Shown here: one piece after another, positions 8,312 to 15,977 of the stretch
How positions within the stretch are numbered: the first letter of the stretch is position 1
Layout of the letters: every line of letters begins with the position of its first letter
Virus record (IMG/VR): IMGVR_UViG_3300019458_000002
Location: 107,714-171,713 of that record
From: a virus
DNA: 64,000 bases
Direction: 5' to 3' (one strand)
Position numbers and translations under genes: made by a program
Notes under the pieces: generated by a model
Databases searched by the model: none
Told to the model about the DNA's origin: nothing
What the model saw: the letters and a program-made list of their open reading frames with translations, nothing else

Positions 8312-8367
8312 CCCGGTCACAGATGCGTTGACCCTCCCTCTTTTCTGGTCTGTGACCGGGCAATTTT
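8312..8367 (+). terminator. Rho-independent terminator with long stem
   Basis: A perfect 12-bp stem (8312-8323 pairing with 8349-8360) with a 25-base loop, followed by CAATTTTT. It ends the operon that finishes at 8302, just before the HNH gene. The pyrimidine-rich loop is unusually long for a terminator. Confidence 0.75.
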
Positions 8368-8369
8368 TA

Positions 8370-8377
8370 GCTATTTA
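8370..8377 (+). promoter_or_regulatory. GCTAT box before an SD-less GTG start
   Basis: GCTATTTA directly follows the terminator and lies 14 bases before the GTG at 8384, with TAGTGTG spanning the start. No clear -35 box is seen and there is no Shine-Dalgarno sequence. It matches a motif shared with other SD-less genes in this window (2983, 10825, 15978, 30087, 31173). Confidence 0.4.
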
Positions 8378-8383
8378 GTTAGT

Positions 8384-8944
8384 GTGAAGAATAGCAAGGC
8401 AGAGTGGGAAGCTAGAACCGCCCTAATAGAAAAAGAGGGGAAAATTGATTGCAGCCTATGTGGTGTAATTAAGCCTCTATCTGAATATCCCCAAAGTAGA
8501 ACTAACAGAAAAAATCGGCCCAGATACAGGTATTGCAAACCCTGTCATTCGGCCACCCAAAGAAGACTAAGTCTTAAAAAGAAATTTAACATCTCTGTTG
8601 AAGAGTATGATAAAATGTTTCTCCATCAAGGTGGAGTTTGTTTTATTTGTAAAAAACCTCCAAAGAATGTTAGACTTAATGTAGACCATGACCACAAGTC
8701 TGGATTAATAAGAGGATTACTTTGCCCATTCTGTAATAGGGTTGTTGGAATGTTTAGAGACGACATTATTAAGATTGACAACGCTTCTTTTTACCTTAAA
8801 AATCCGCCCGCAGTTGGGGCTCTTGGAGAAAAGAGATATGGCCTTAAGGGTAGAGTTAACAATAAAGCAAAGACAAGAGATAGGCTGAATAAGGTTAAAG
8901 ACCCGTTCGATTTGCCCCGACACCCGGAGCCCGAAGAGAAGTAA
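8384..8944 (+). CDS. HNH endonuclease, endonuclease VII family (homing type)
   Basis: The 186-residue protein has an N-terminal zinc pair (CSLCG ... CKPCH) and a C-terminal endonuclease VII-type HNH: CFICKK, NVDHDHKSG, RGLLCPFCN. His, Asn and Cys ligands are all present. The GTG start at 8384 has no Shine-Dalgarno site. The gene is visibly more AT-rich than its neighbours and sits right before the ribonucleotide reductase gene, a common place for free-standing homing nucleases. It is related to the HNH domains at 14048 and 28140. Confidence 0.85.
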   Translation: MKNSKAEWEARTALIEKEGKIDCSLCGVIKPLSEYPQSRTNRKNRPRYRYCKPCHSATQRRLSLKKKFNISVEEYDKMFLHQGGVCFICKKPPKNVRLNVDHDHKSGLIRGLLCPFCNRVVGMFRDDIIKIDNASFYLKNPPAVGALGEKRYGLKGRVNNKAKTRDRLNKVKDPFDLPRHPEPEEK

Positions 8945-8945
8945 A

Positions 8946-10808
8946 ATGGAAAAAGAAGAGTTATCCAGGAAGTTACTTTCCGACCTTATTGTGTACATGA
9001 AGTATGCAAAGTTCCTTGACAAGGAAATGCGCAGAGAAACCTGGGAGGAGATTGTTACCAGGAACAAGGGTATGCACCTCAAGAAGTTCCCTTTTTTGAG
9101 GGATGAAATTGAAGAGGCATACAAATTTGTCTATCAGAAGAAGGTACTTCCTTCGATGCGAAGCATGCAGTTCGCGGGCAAGCCCATTGAGAAGATGCCC
9201 AATAGGCTGTTTAACTGTGCGTATGTTGCCGTTGACCATTGGGTTGTGTTTTCAGAAATCATGTTTCTGTTGTTGGGTGGAAGTGGGGTCGGATATTCCG
9301 TCCAAGAACATCATGTCGAGAAGCTTCCTGAAATTAAGAAGCCTCGCAAACGAACTCGTCGACATCTCGTTGCGGACTCCATCGAGGGCTGGGCTGATGC
9401 AGTGAGAGCACTGATGAAGAGCTACTTTATGGGAGAGTCCGAGGTAGTGTTCGATTTTTCAGATATCCGAGCAAAGGGTAGCCTCCTAAAGACTTCTGGA
9501 GGCAAGGCCCCAGGTCCGCAGCCTCTCAAAGACTGTATTCATAACTTAAAGAAAGTTCTGGATTCAAAGAATCCTGGTGAGAAGCTTACACCTCTTGAGG
9601 TACATGATATTATTTGCTACATTGCTGATGCTGTACTATCGGGCGGCATCCGTCGTTCAGCTACTATTGCAAAGTTTTCTATAGACGATGAAGGAATGTT
9701 GACGTGCAAGTTCGGAGCTTGGGCTGACAGCAATCCTCAGCGTGCAAGGGCCAACAACTCAGCTGTCATTGTTCGACACAAAATCAAAAGAAAGAGATTC
9801 TTGGAACTCTGGGGCAAAATCAAGGCTTCTGGCTCTGGAGAGCCTGGCCTGTTCTTTACAAACAATCAGGAATGGGGTACCAACCCATGTGCCGAAATCG
9901 CGCTTAGGGACAAGCAGTTCTGCAACCTTACTACTGTCAATGTTTCAGATGTTGCTTCCCAAGAAGACTTAGACCAGAGAGTAAGGGCAGCAGCCTTTAT
10001 TGGGACCTTGCAAGCCAGCTACACCGATTTCCATTATCTTCGTGAAGAATGGAAGTCAGTTACAGAGAAGGATGCACTGTTGGGTGTGTCTATGACAGGC
10101 ATCGCCTCAGGTGAGGTTTTGAAATATGACCTCACAAGGTCCGCGAAGATTGTGAAGGCAGAGAATGTACGAGTGGCAGCGCTCATTAAAATCAATCCTG
10201 CTGCACGGCTAACAGCTATCAAGCCTGAGGGTACCGCGTCTTTGGTTGTTGGTTGTTCGTCTGGTATCCATGCTTGGCATTCTCCCTTCTACATTCGTAG
10301 AATCACCGTAAATAAGGGAGAATCCATATACTCTTACCTAGCAAACAAGATTCCTCAGCTGGTTGAAGATGATTTCTTTAAGCCACAGCAAGAAGCTAAG
10401 ATTCTGGTACCCATCAAGGCTCCAGATGGAGCTATGTTTAGGACGGAAAAAGCATCCGATTTGCTTAACCGTGTAAAACAGGTGTATTCTACATGGGTTA
10501 AGCCAGGTCATAGAAACGGCGACAACACACACAATGTAAGTGCAACAATCTCAGTTAAAGAAAATGAGTGGGTCGAAGTCGGAAAGTGGATGTGGGAAAA
10601 TCGAAAGTCCTACAATGGCCTAAGCGTGCTACCATTCGACGGTGGGACCTACGTTCAGCCTCCGTTTGAGGAATGTACCAAAGAAAGGTACGAAGAACTG
10701 TTGTCTTTCATAAAGGAAGTAGACCTATCAAAGGTCAAAGAGATGTCCGATAACACGGACCTAAAAGGGGAGCTAGCTTGCAGCGCAGGGGCCTGCGAGA
10801 TAAAATAA
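8946..10808 (+). CDS. nrdJ: Adenosylcobalamin-dependent (class II) ribonucleotide reductase, monomeric RTPR type
   Basis: 620 residues. It reduces ribonucleotides to deoxyribonucleotides with a B12-derived thiyl radical. The Cys set matches Lactobacillus leichmannii RTPR: Cys91 (NCAY) and Cys326 as the redox pair, Cys315 in TNPCAEI as the radical Cys (spacing 315-326 equals 408-419 in RTPR) and the C-terminal pair Cys612 and Cys617 (C-x4-C, as in 731/736). PEGTASLVVGCSSGIH is also typical. It is about 120 residues shorter than RTPR, so a regulatory part may be missing. It follows an HNH gene by 1 base. It supplies dNTPs without oxygen but depends on host or environmental B12. Confidence 0.92.
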   Translation: MEKEELSRKLLSDLIVYMKYAKFLDKEMRRETWEEIVTRNKGMHLKKFPFLRDEIEEAYKFVYQKKVLPSMRSMQFAGKPIEKMPNRLFNCAYVAVDHWVVFSEIMFLLLGGSGVGYSVQEHHVEKLPEIKKPRKRTRRHLVADSIEGWADAVRALMKSYFMGESEVVFDFSDIRAKGSLLKTSGGKAPGPQPLKDCIHNLKKVLDSKNPGEKLTPLEVHDIICYIADAVLSGGIRRSATIAKFSIDDEGMLTCKFGAWADSNPQRARANNSAVIVRHKIKRKRFLELWGKIKASGSGEPGLFFTNNQEWGTNPCAEIALRDKQFCNLTTVNVSDVASQEDLDQRVRAAAFIGTLQASYTDFHYLREEWKSVTEKDALLGVSMTGIASGEVLKYDLTRSAKIVKAENVRVAALIKINPAARLTAIKPEGTASLVVGCSSGIHAWHSPFYIRRITVNKGESIYSYLANKIPQLVEDDFFKPQQEAKILVPIKAPDGAMFRTEKASDLLNRVKQVYSTWVKPGHRNGDNTHNVSATISVKENEWVEVGKWMWENRKSYNGLSVLPFDGGTYVQPPFEECTKERYEELLSFIKEVDLSKVKEMSDNTDLKGELACSAGACEIK

Positions 10809-10816
10809 GCTATATA
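10809..10816 (+). promoter_or_regulatory. GCTAT box before an SD-less ATG
   Basis: GCTATATA lies 16 bases before the ATG at 10825, in the short gap after the RNR gene. No Shine-Dalgarno sequence precedes that start and no good -35 box is seen. A member of the same motif set as 2965, 8370, 15962, 30074 and 31160. Confidence 0.35.
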
Positions 10817-10824
10817 ACTAGTAA

Positions 10825-11547
10825 ATGCCATTTGATTTTGCTGAATTAGACATTGCTGAGGACCCAAAGCCCTCCGAAACCCCTGTAAATCGACCAGAAT
10901 TGCCACCAGAGCAGTCTGAGTCGGCGCTGTTTGAAGCTGAGATGTCCGAGGTAGAAAAGAGGCTTGAAGTAGCCTCCTACTACAGGCTCCTGCTAAATGA
11001 CTCGCTGTTTACAGACAAGACCCCAGCCTCAGTTATGGTAGAGAATGAGATTCGGGGATTCATTAGGGACCGACTAGCATATCTCCTGAATATTAAGCAG
11101 GAAGTCAAAGCTACTCCTGTGGAACTCCCATTCTCTCAAGAAGAACTTGCGGCATTGACTTGGCTTGCAAGCAAAGTGATTGCAAACCCCAAGCTGAAGA
11201 CCGAAGTGGCAACCGTAAAGCCACCTATTCAGGTCCCAGTAGAGAAGAAAATTCCGTCAATTAAGAAGGTGCCTGGTTCAGCTTCTAGAGTAAAGCCTGC
11301 ACAAAGCCCTGTCCAACAGACTACGCCTGCACCACAAGTTACAGAACCGCCAAAGCGAGGACCCGGTAGACCCCGTAGAGGTCAATATAGCCCACACGCA
11401 GCCCCAATGCCCACAGGCGCCGCATATGAAGCGCTGGCCACGGCACAAGCCGACCGAGCCAGTCATTCGGCTGTAAGTCAGGCTGGAGAAATTGGTGCTC
11501 AAATGATTACGGGCGCCATGAGAATGCCTGTAAAGGACCCAGAGTAA
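10825..11547 (+). CDS. Hypothetical protein with AT-hook-like and SPHAAP motifs
   Basis: 240 residues in three parts: an acidic helical N-terminal half (residues about 30-115), a Pro/Lys/Thr-rich linker, then KRGPGRPRRGQ, an AT-hook-like GRPRR core at about 175-185. This is followed by SPHAAPMPTGAAYEALATAQ. That last motif recurs in the next two genes. The protein may bind DNA through the AT-hook. It overlaps the next gene by 1 base. No known family recognised. Confidence 0.6.
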   Translation: MPFDFAELDIAEDPKPSETPVNRPELPPEQSESALFEAEMSEVEKRLEVASYYRLLLNDSLFTDKTPASVMVENEIRGFIRDRLAYLLNIKQEVKATPVELPFSQEELAALTWLASKVIANPKLKTEVATVKPPIQVPVEKKIPSIKKVPGSASRVKPAQSPVQQTTPAPQVTEPPKRGPGRPRRGQYSPHAAPMPTGAAYEALATAQADRASHSAVSQAGEIGAQMITGAMRMPVKDPE

Positions 11548-11933
11548 TGAAAAAGAAGCTAACAAAGCCCAAACCTAAGACCAAGAAATCTTTGCCAAGG
11601 ACAAGAATAAGGCCGGTTAGTGTAAATCATATAATCCCATTTCCACAGGGAGATGCGTTTACAGCGATACAGATTGTTCAGGCTTTAGCTGCAGACAGAC
11701 ACGCTACACAAAGAGAAGAGCCAGAAGGCACTGAGCCCGAGTACGCGGCATCTGTTTGTAACGGTAAAAGATGGATGTCTCTGGACACGATTCTAAATCC
11801 GGTGGCTCCTGATAGGAGCTTAGTTTCGGAAATTAAAACCATTTCAAGACTCGGTAGAATTCGTGGGTTTTTTGTAGTTAACCTTGCTAAGGTCGTAGTT
11901 GGATTTAGAAAGCTATTTCGAAGGAATAAGTAA
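11547..11933 (+). CDS. Hypothetical basic protein with degenerate SPHAAP-type motif
   Basis: 128 residues. It begins with a very basic stretch (KKKLTKPKPKTKKSLPRTR), then NHIIPFPQGDAFTAIQIVQA, which aligns with the SPHAAPxPxGAA motif of the genes on either side. The middle is acidic and the C-terminus is a basic amphipathic helix (VVVGFRKLFRRNK). Function unknown. Confidence 0.55.
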   Translation: MKKKLTKPKPKTKKSLPRTRIRPVSVNHIIPFPQGDAFTAIQIVQALAADRHATQREEPEGTEPEYAASVCNGKRWMSLDTILNPVAPDRSLVSEIKTISRLGRIRGFFVVNLAKVVVGFRKLFRRNK

Positions 11934-12170
11934 GTGTACTGTAAGGTTCATACAGCTGAAGAATTGATACCTGGCAAGGTGTTCAAGAATCAGTTAGTGT
12001 GCAAACTATGTGTAAGAAACATGAGATTCTCTCCACATGCCGCCCCATTTCCTAAGGGTGCAGCATTTGTGGAAATGCAAACAATGCAAGCAAGAGAATC
12101 GCTGAAGCTAGCAGCAAATGTATTGGCTGGCAAAATTGTAGACGTCATAAATGGTTCGGAAAAGGAATAA
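11934..12170 (+). CDS. Small protein with Cys/His knuckle and SPHAAP motif
   Basis: 78 residues from a GTG directly after the previous stop, with AAGGA upstream. The N-terminus (CKVH ... CKLC) can form a small zinc knuckle. FSPHAAPFPKGAAFVEMQTMQA follows and is nearly the same as in the gene at 10825. The remainder is helical. The three consecutive carriers suggest proteins that share one partner. Function unknown. Confidence 0.55.
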   Translation: MYCKVHTAEELIPGKVFKNQLVCKLCVRNMRFSPHAAPFPKGAAFVEMQTMQARESLKLAANVLAGKIVDVINGSEKE

Positions 12171-12180
12171 GGAGAAATAT

Positions 12181-12780
12181 ATGTCATCGATGAGTTCGTT
12201 CAAGAAGCAGCTTGCAGAGAAGAAGGCCGCAAAGACCATTCCTCAGAGACTAGATGCCCTTGAGCAGGGTGTAGCCTCGATTGTGGACCAAGTAAACAAG
12301 CGATTGCAAAACCTACAGCAACGTGGTGTAGAGGTTGAAGATGTCTTGAAGGGCATTGTAGATATGCTAGGCCCAGACAAGGTTACGGAAGCGGTCATCA
12401 AGGTAAAGAACACTGAAGTAGAGAAGGAAGCTGCGGAAAAGAAGAACAACGTTCTGAAGGCATGCGGAGAAGGTAAGCTAAAGGTGGCAGAGGTGGTTAG
12501 TGCTAACTCCGTTATTATTGGCACCGAAGTTAAGCCCGACGGCACCGTAACAATTCCTAAGGAAAATGTCGTAGGATTTATGGCACTAAATGCCGACCTA
12601 CAGGCCCTGCTTTTGGACAAGAAGGTGGGCGAAAGCTTTGAAATTCCAGGAACAAACGGAAATGTCTTCACAGTCCTAGCTGTTTATGATATAGTTGAGG
12701 AAGCAGTTGCCGCATTCCAAGCAGAAGAAGCTGCTGCCGAAACTGTACCAGAAGCGCCTGCACCAACTGCAGCCGTATAA
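12181..12780 (+). CDS. Hypothetical protein; possible GreA/GreB C-terminal-like domain
   Basis: 199 residues from the ATG at 12181, which has AAGGAGAAAT upstream. A helical N-terminal part (IPQRLDALEQGVASIVDQVN) is probably a coiled coil. The C-terminal part, LLLDKKVGESFEIPGTNGNV then FTVLAVYDI (about residues 141-170), resembles the GreA/GreB C-terminal FKBP-like domain (LLGKKVGDEVEVPAP...YEI). The tail is Ala/Glu/Pro-rich. A role at RNA polymerase is possible but rests on this short resemblance only. Confidence 0.5.
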   Translation: MSSMSSFKKQLAEKKAAKTIPQRLDALEQGVASIVDQVNKRLQNLQQRGVEVEDVLKGIVDMLGPDKVTEAVIKVKNTEVEKEAAEKKNNVLKACGEGKLKVAEVVSANSVIIGTEVKPDGTVTIPKENVVGFMALNADLQALLLDKKVGESFEIPGTNGNVFTVLAVYDIVEEAVAAFQAEEAAAETVPEAPAPTAAV

Positions 12781-12795
12781 ATAACAAGGAAAATA

Positions 12796-14046
12796 ATGCC
12801 GAAAAAGAACTTAACAGACGAACAAGCAGACCTAGTTGAAAAATATCTCGAAGACAAAGACAAGGGAATTACAAGAGCCTATTTTTGCCAGACCAATGGA
12901 ATTACTCCGGGGTCTTTCGATAAGTGGGTAACCATTTACAATAACGAAAGTGGCGTCCCAACTACACGAGAAAGTGACGTAAGGGAGTTTCTTACAGAGA
13001 AGGCGGACCAGGTTCGTCTCAAAGACGAAAGCCTAAAGGACCGGAAGGTTTCTATGGCTATGGTCCGAGAAACACTCTTTCTGGAAGACATTGAAAAGGT
13101 CTGTTCTAGGATTTTCCTAGGAAAAATAGTGCCTAGTAAGGCAACTATTTCTAAAAGCAAGGACGGCACCCAACGGGTTGTAAACTTGCTCCTATCTGAC
13201 CTCCATTATGGAGCTATGTTGGATAGTAAAGAAGTCATTCGGCAATATGGACCAGTTGAGGAAGCCCGCAGAACAGCGGCTATCATGGTTCAGACAGCTG
13301 ATTATAAGCGTCAGTATCGTAAGGAAACGCATTTGAATGTTCATTTAATCGGTGACATCATTCAAGGGCAGCTCCATGACCTTCGTGATGGTTCTCCACT
13401 AGCAGAACAGTTTGCAGCAGCAGTATCTACGCTAGGCCAGGGTTTAGCATATCTAGCGTCGGAGTTTCCTTCTATGACGGTTCATTGTACTCCTGGAAAT
13501 CATGGTAGAAATACTGCCCGTCACAAAGAGCGAGCAACCAACCAACGCTGGGATAGCATTGAAAATATGATTTATTTTAGCTTGAAGCAGATGATGTCAA
13601 ACTTCAAGCACGTCAAATTTGAGATTCCTTATACGCCATTCTACAAGGCCAAGATTTTTGACAAGTACGCCTTTATGACTCACGGAGATGCCGTCCTTAA
13701 CCCAGGATATCCAGGTAAGAGCATTGACGTTGGAAGTATACGAAAACAAATTAACGAGTGGAATGCGTCTTCTGCAGAGAAGTTTAGTTTGTTTGCAGTT
13801 GGACATGTCCACGTAGGCAGTCTAGTTCACCTTCCTAATGGCACAGTGTTTATGAGCAACGGACCTCTGATTCCGTCAGATGCATATGCAATCAGTATTG
13901 GAATTCCTGAGTCGGCATGTGGACAGTGGGTTTGGGAGTCTGTTGAAGGTCACATTGTTGGCGATAGCAGATTTGTTACTGTAAATGACGATACAGACAA
14001 AGACAAGTCTCTGGAGAAAATCATTAAGCCATTTACGAGCATGTAA
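12796..14046 (+). CDS. Calcineurin-like metallophosphoesterase (possible SbcD/gp47 partner)
   Basis: 416 residues. Metal-binding motifs occur in order: LLLSDLHYG (about 131), LIGDIIQG (about 183), TPGNHGR (about 233), MTHGDA (about 294) and AVGHVHVG (about 335). This is the calcineurin-like phosphoesterase fold of Mre11/SbcD nucleases. The N-terminal 50 residues (LTDEQADLVEKYL ... GITPGSFDKWV) look like a helix-turn-helix. It may be the nuclease partner of the SbcC-like ATPase at 5422, though the genes are 5 kb apart. AAGGA precedes the start. Confidence 0.8.
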   Translation: MPKKNLTDEQADLVEKYLEDKDKGITRAYFCQTNGITPGSFDKWVTIYNNESGVPTTRESDVREFLTEKADQVRLKDESLKDRKVSMAMVRETLFLEDIEKVCSRIFLGKIVPSKATISKSKDGTQRVVNLLLSDLHYGAMLDSKEVIRQYGPVEEARRTAAIMVQTADYKRQYRKETHLNVHLIGDIIQGQLHDLRDGSPLAEQFAAAVSTLGQGLAYLASEFPSMTVHCTPGNHGRNTARHKERATNQRWDSIENMIYFSLKQMMSNFKHVKFEIPYTPFYKAKIFDKYAFMTHGDAVLNPGYPGKSIDVGSIRKQINEWNASSAEKFSLFAVGHVHVGSLVHLPNGTVFMSNGPLIPSDAYAISIGIPESACGQWVWESVEGHIVGDSRFVTVNDDTDKDKSLEKIIKPFTSM

Positions 14047-14047
14047 G

Positions 14048-14440
14048 ATGGATAGAGAAACTCACAATAGGCAGGCTCGCGAGTCGTACCACAGAACAAA
14101 GGGTGCCCTAAAAAGATACCACAAAAATCGAGATGAAAATCTCGGCAAAATGAAAGAATATCACCTAAAGAACAAAGAAAGGCTTAATAGGTCCAGGGTT
14201 CTTCGAAAGTTTGGTCTAAGTATAGAAGACTTTAAAAAAATTTCGGATGAACAAAAGGGGCTATGTAAGATTTGTCGTTTACCTCCGAACGGGAATAACG
14301 AATATCTTTCTGTAGACCACAATCATGCTACTGGTAAAATAAGGGGTTTGCTTTGTTCAACCTGCAATAGTGGACTTGGGTATTTTAAAGACAGTGCTAA
14401 TTACCTTAGAGCAGCTGCTGATTACCTAGACAGGTTGTAA
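14048..14440 (+). CDS. HNH endonuclease, endonuclease VII family
   Basis: 130 residues from the ATG at 14048, one base after the previous stop (TAAGATG pattern). The N-terminal half is a basic helix; the C-terminal half has CKICRLPP, SVDHNHATG, RGLLCSTCN and a final YLDRL. It is a single complete domain of the same family as those at 8384 and 28140. Probably a free-standing homing nuclease inserted after the phosphoesterase gene. Confidence 0.8.
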   Translation: MDRETHNRQARESYHRTKGALKRYHKNRDENLGKMKEYHLKNKERLNRSRVLRKFGLSIEDFKKISDEQKGLCKICRLPPNGNNEYLSVDHNHATGKIRGLLCSTCNSGLGYFKDSANYLRAAADYLDRL

Positions 14441-14441
14441 T

Positions 14442-14831
14442 GTGGACCACGAAACCATACGTTCAGATATTCTAGCTCTGAGAACGAACATAAAAAATCG
14501 AAGAATCAAAATCATCACCTTCAAGAAAGAGCTTGTGGGTGCTGAAGAGGACAAAAAGAAAATAGAGAGCGAGCACGAAGCAGCTAAAACTAACCTTATG
14601 TACATGAAAAGCTCAGACCTAATCGTCATGAGCGAGTATAAGACGGTTCAGGAGAACTACCACCTTACAAGGTGGCAGCTAAAGGAAGTAAAAGAATACA
14701 TCGGCATCAGAAACAGTCACATAAACGAGTGTGAAAAAGAGATAGTGGCAATCGATGCAAAAATCCTCCAGCTAGAAGCTATGCTGAATGTAGAAATAGA
14801 CAACGTAATTGAGTTCAGGTTAGATAGATGA
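14442..14831 (+). CDS. Hypothetical coiled-coil protein
   Basis: 129 residues from a GTG two bases after the HNH stop. Nearly all is charged helix with heptad-like spacing (FKKELVGAEEDKKKIESEHE; ECEKEIVAIDAKILQLEAML), so a long coiled coil is likely. It overlaps the next HNH gene by 4 bases. Function unknown. Confidence 0.55.
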   Translation: MDHETIRSDILALRTNIKNRRIKIITFKKELVGAEEDKKKIESEHEAAKTNLMYMKSSDLIVMSEYKTVQENYHLTRWQLKEVKEYIGIRNSHINECEKEIVAIDAKILQLEAMLNVEIDNVIEFRLDR

Positions 14832-15307
14832 ACGGAAAATTGTGTGTAAAGTGCGGCAACCCCTTCCTTCCAAAAGAAGGGGGTCATCGTGCGCTTTATT
14901 GTAGTAAAAAATGTAAAAATAGGGTCAGAAAACAGGCGATTGACCCTGAAGCAAAGAAGGAAATTCGTAAGAGACGTTACACCCGTATAGTTGCTAGCCC
15001 CAATAGGTATGCTAAGCACTTGTCTCAATCTAAGAAATCTCGTAAGAAGGTCTTGGACTGGCTAGCTGAATACAAGGTTTCAAGAGGGTGTGTTGACTGT
15101 GGCTATGATGCTCATTTTGCAGCATTACAACTAGACCACACAGGAGCAAAAACTTTACCAATAGCGGCTTGTCGCTCAAGTATATGGCGCCTGCAAGAGG
15201 AAATTGAACGCGGTAAATGTGTAGTTCGATGTGGAAATTGTCATGCCGTAAAAACATGGGAAAGAAAAATGGCACAAAACAATGAGCAAAATAATAAAAA
15301 TTCTTAA
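14828..15307 (+). CDS. HNH endonuclease with N-terminal zinc knuckle (second type)
   Basis: 159 residues. An N-terminal zinc finger (CVKCG ... YCSKKCKNR) is followed by an HNH fold of a different kind from its neighbours: CVDCGYDA, LQLDHTGAK, and VVRCGNCHAVKTWER. It lacks the RGLLC..CN signature of endonuclease VII types, so it is an independent HNH lineage. It overlaps genes on both sides. Probable free-standing homing or DNA-nicking nuclease. Confidence 0.8.
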   Translation: MNGKLCVKCGNPFLPKEGGHRALYCSKKCKNRVRKQAIDPEAKKEIRKRRYTRIVASPNRYAKHLSQSKKSRKKVLDWLAEYKVSRGCVDCGYDAHFAALQLDHTGAKTLPIAACRSSIWRLQEEIERGKCVVRCGNCHAVKTWERKMAQNNEQNNKNS

Positions 15308-15746
15308 CAAAGTCTTCAGACGACGGGACATCTTTCATGATGGTGTTTTGTACTTGCAACGATGGTATTTAACTCCCAGAAATTGGCCGGTGAAGATATT
15401 TCTTCATGCTATTTACAAGCCCGATGATGACAGAGACCCACACAACCACCCATTTCCGTTCCTAGGAGTAATTCTAACGGGGGCTTACTCTGAGGCCCTT
15501 TATGACCAGAATGGCAACTTTAAGGAGTATGCATGTAGGACCCCTGGAAGCATGGTCTTTAGGTCTTGGAAGGCTATCCATCAAGTGGAGACCTTGTATT
15601 CAGACAAAGTCTGGACCCTAATCATTGCAGGACCAACTAAGCAAGTCTGGGGATTCTTTACTAAGAATGGTTTTGTTCCCTGGAAGCAATACCAAGGCAA
15701 GCCTGATAGCACAGAAACCCCTGCCGAAGATGAACCAAGACATTAA
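15282..15746 (+). CDS. Cupin-fold protein
   Basis: 154 residues. A cupin-like core with the metal-ligand pattern DPHNHPFPFLGVILTGAYSE (about residues 52-71), then PGSMVFRSWKAIHQVE and a second conserved stretch TLIIAGP-WGFF. Two or three His residues and a Glu could bind a metal. Similar small proteins are common in large phages but have no assigned reaction. It overlaps the HNH gene by 26 bases. Confidence 0.6.
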   Translation: MSKIIKILNKVFRRRDIFHDGVLYLQRWYLTPRNWPVKIFLHAIYKPDDDRDPHNHPFPFLGVILTGAYSEALYDQNGNFKEYACRTPGSMVFRSWKAIHQVETLYSDKVWTLIIAGPTKQVWGFFTKNGFVPWKQYQGKPDSTETPAEDEPRH

Positions 15747-15747
15747 G

Positions 15748-15948
15748 ATGCTAATCGAGAGCGATGAGAACTATATCGGCCTGAAGCGGTTTGACTACAA
15801 CATCAACAAGGCTCTGGAGCGGTACCCTAGTGGTGCGCCCAATCACATTATCTCGGGAGCCCTAATGATTCCTGAGGACCAAATTGACTTCGTTTATAAT
15901 GGCATCGTAGAAAAACTGCGTATTTTAATGGGTGTGAAGCTTGATTAA
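15748..15948 (+). CDS. Hypothetical small protein
   Basis: 66 residues from the ATG at 15748 in the TAAGATG arrangement seen at other junctions here; an in-frame ATG at 15730 is an alternative. The sequence (LKRFDYNINKALERYP, HIISGALMIPEDQIDFVYNG) looks like a small soluble helical protein. Its stop lies within the promoter of the polymerase gene. Confidence 0.5.
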   Translation: MLIESDENYIGLKRFDYNINKALERYPSGAPNHIISGALMIPEDQIDFVYNGIVEKLRILMGVKLD

Positions 15949-15969
15949 AACTTGTTTTTCTGCTATACT
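15941..15969 (+). promoter_or_regulatory. Promoter of the DNA polymerase gene
   Basis: TTGATT (15941-15946), a 17-base spacer and TATACT (15964-15969) preceded by GC. The predicted start (about 15976) is practically at the GTG start codon at 15978, and no Shine-Dalgarno sequence is present. Confidence 0.65.
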
Positions 15970-15977
15970 CTCTTATA

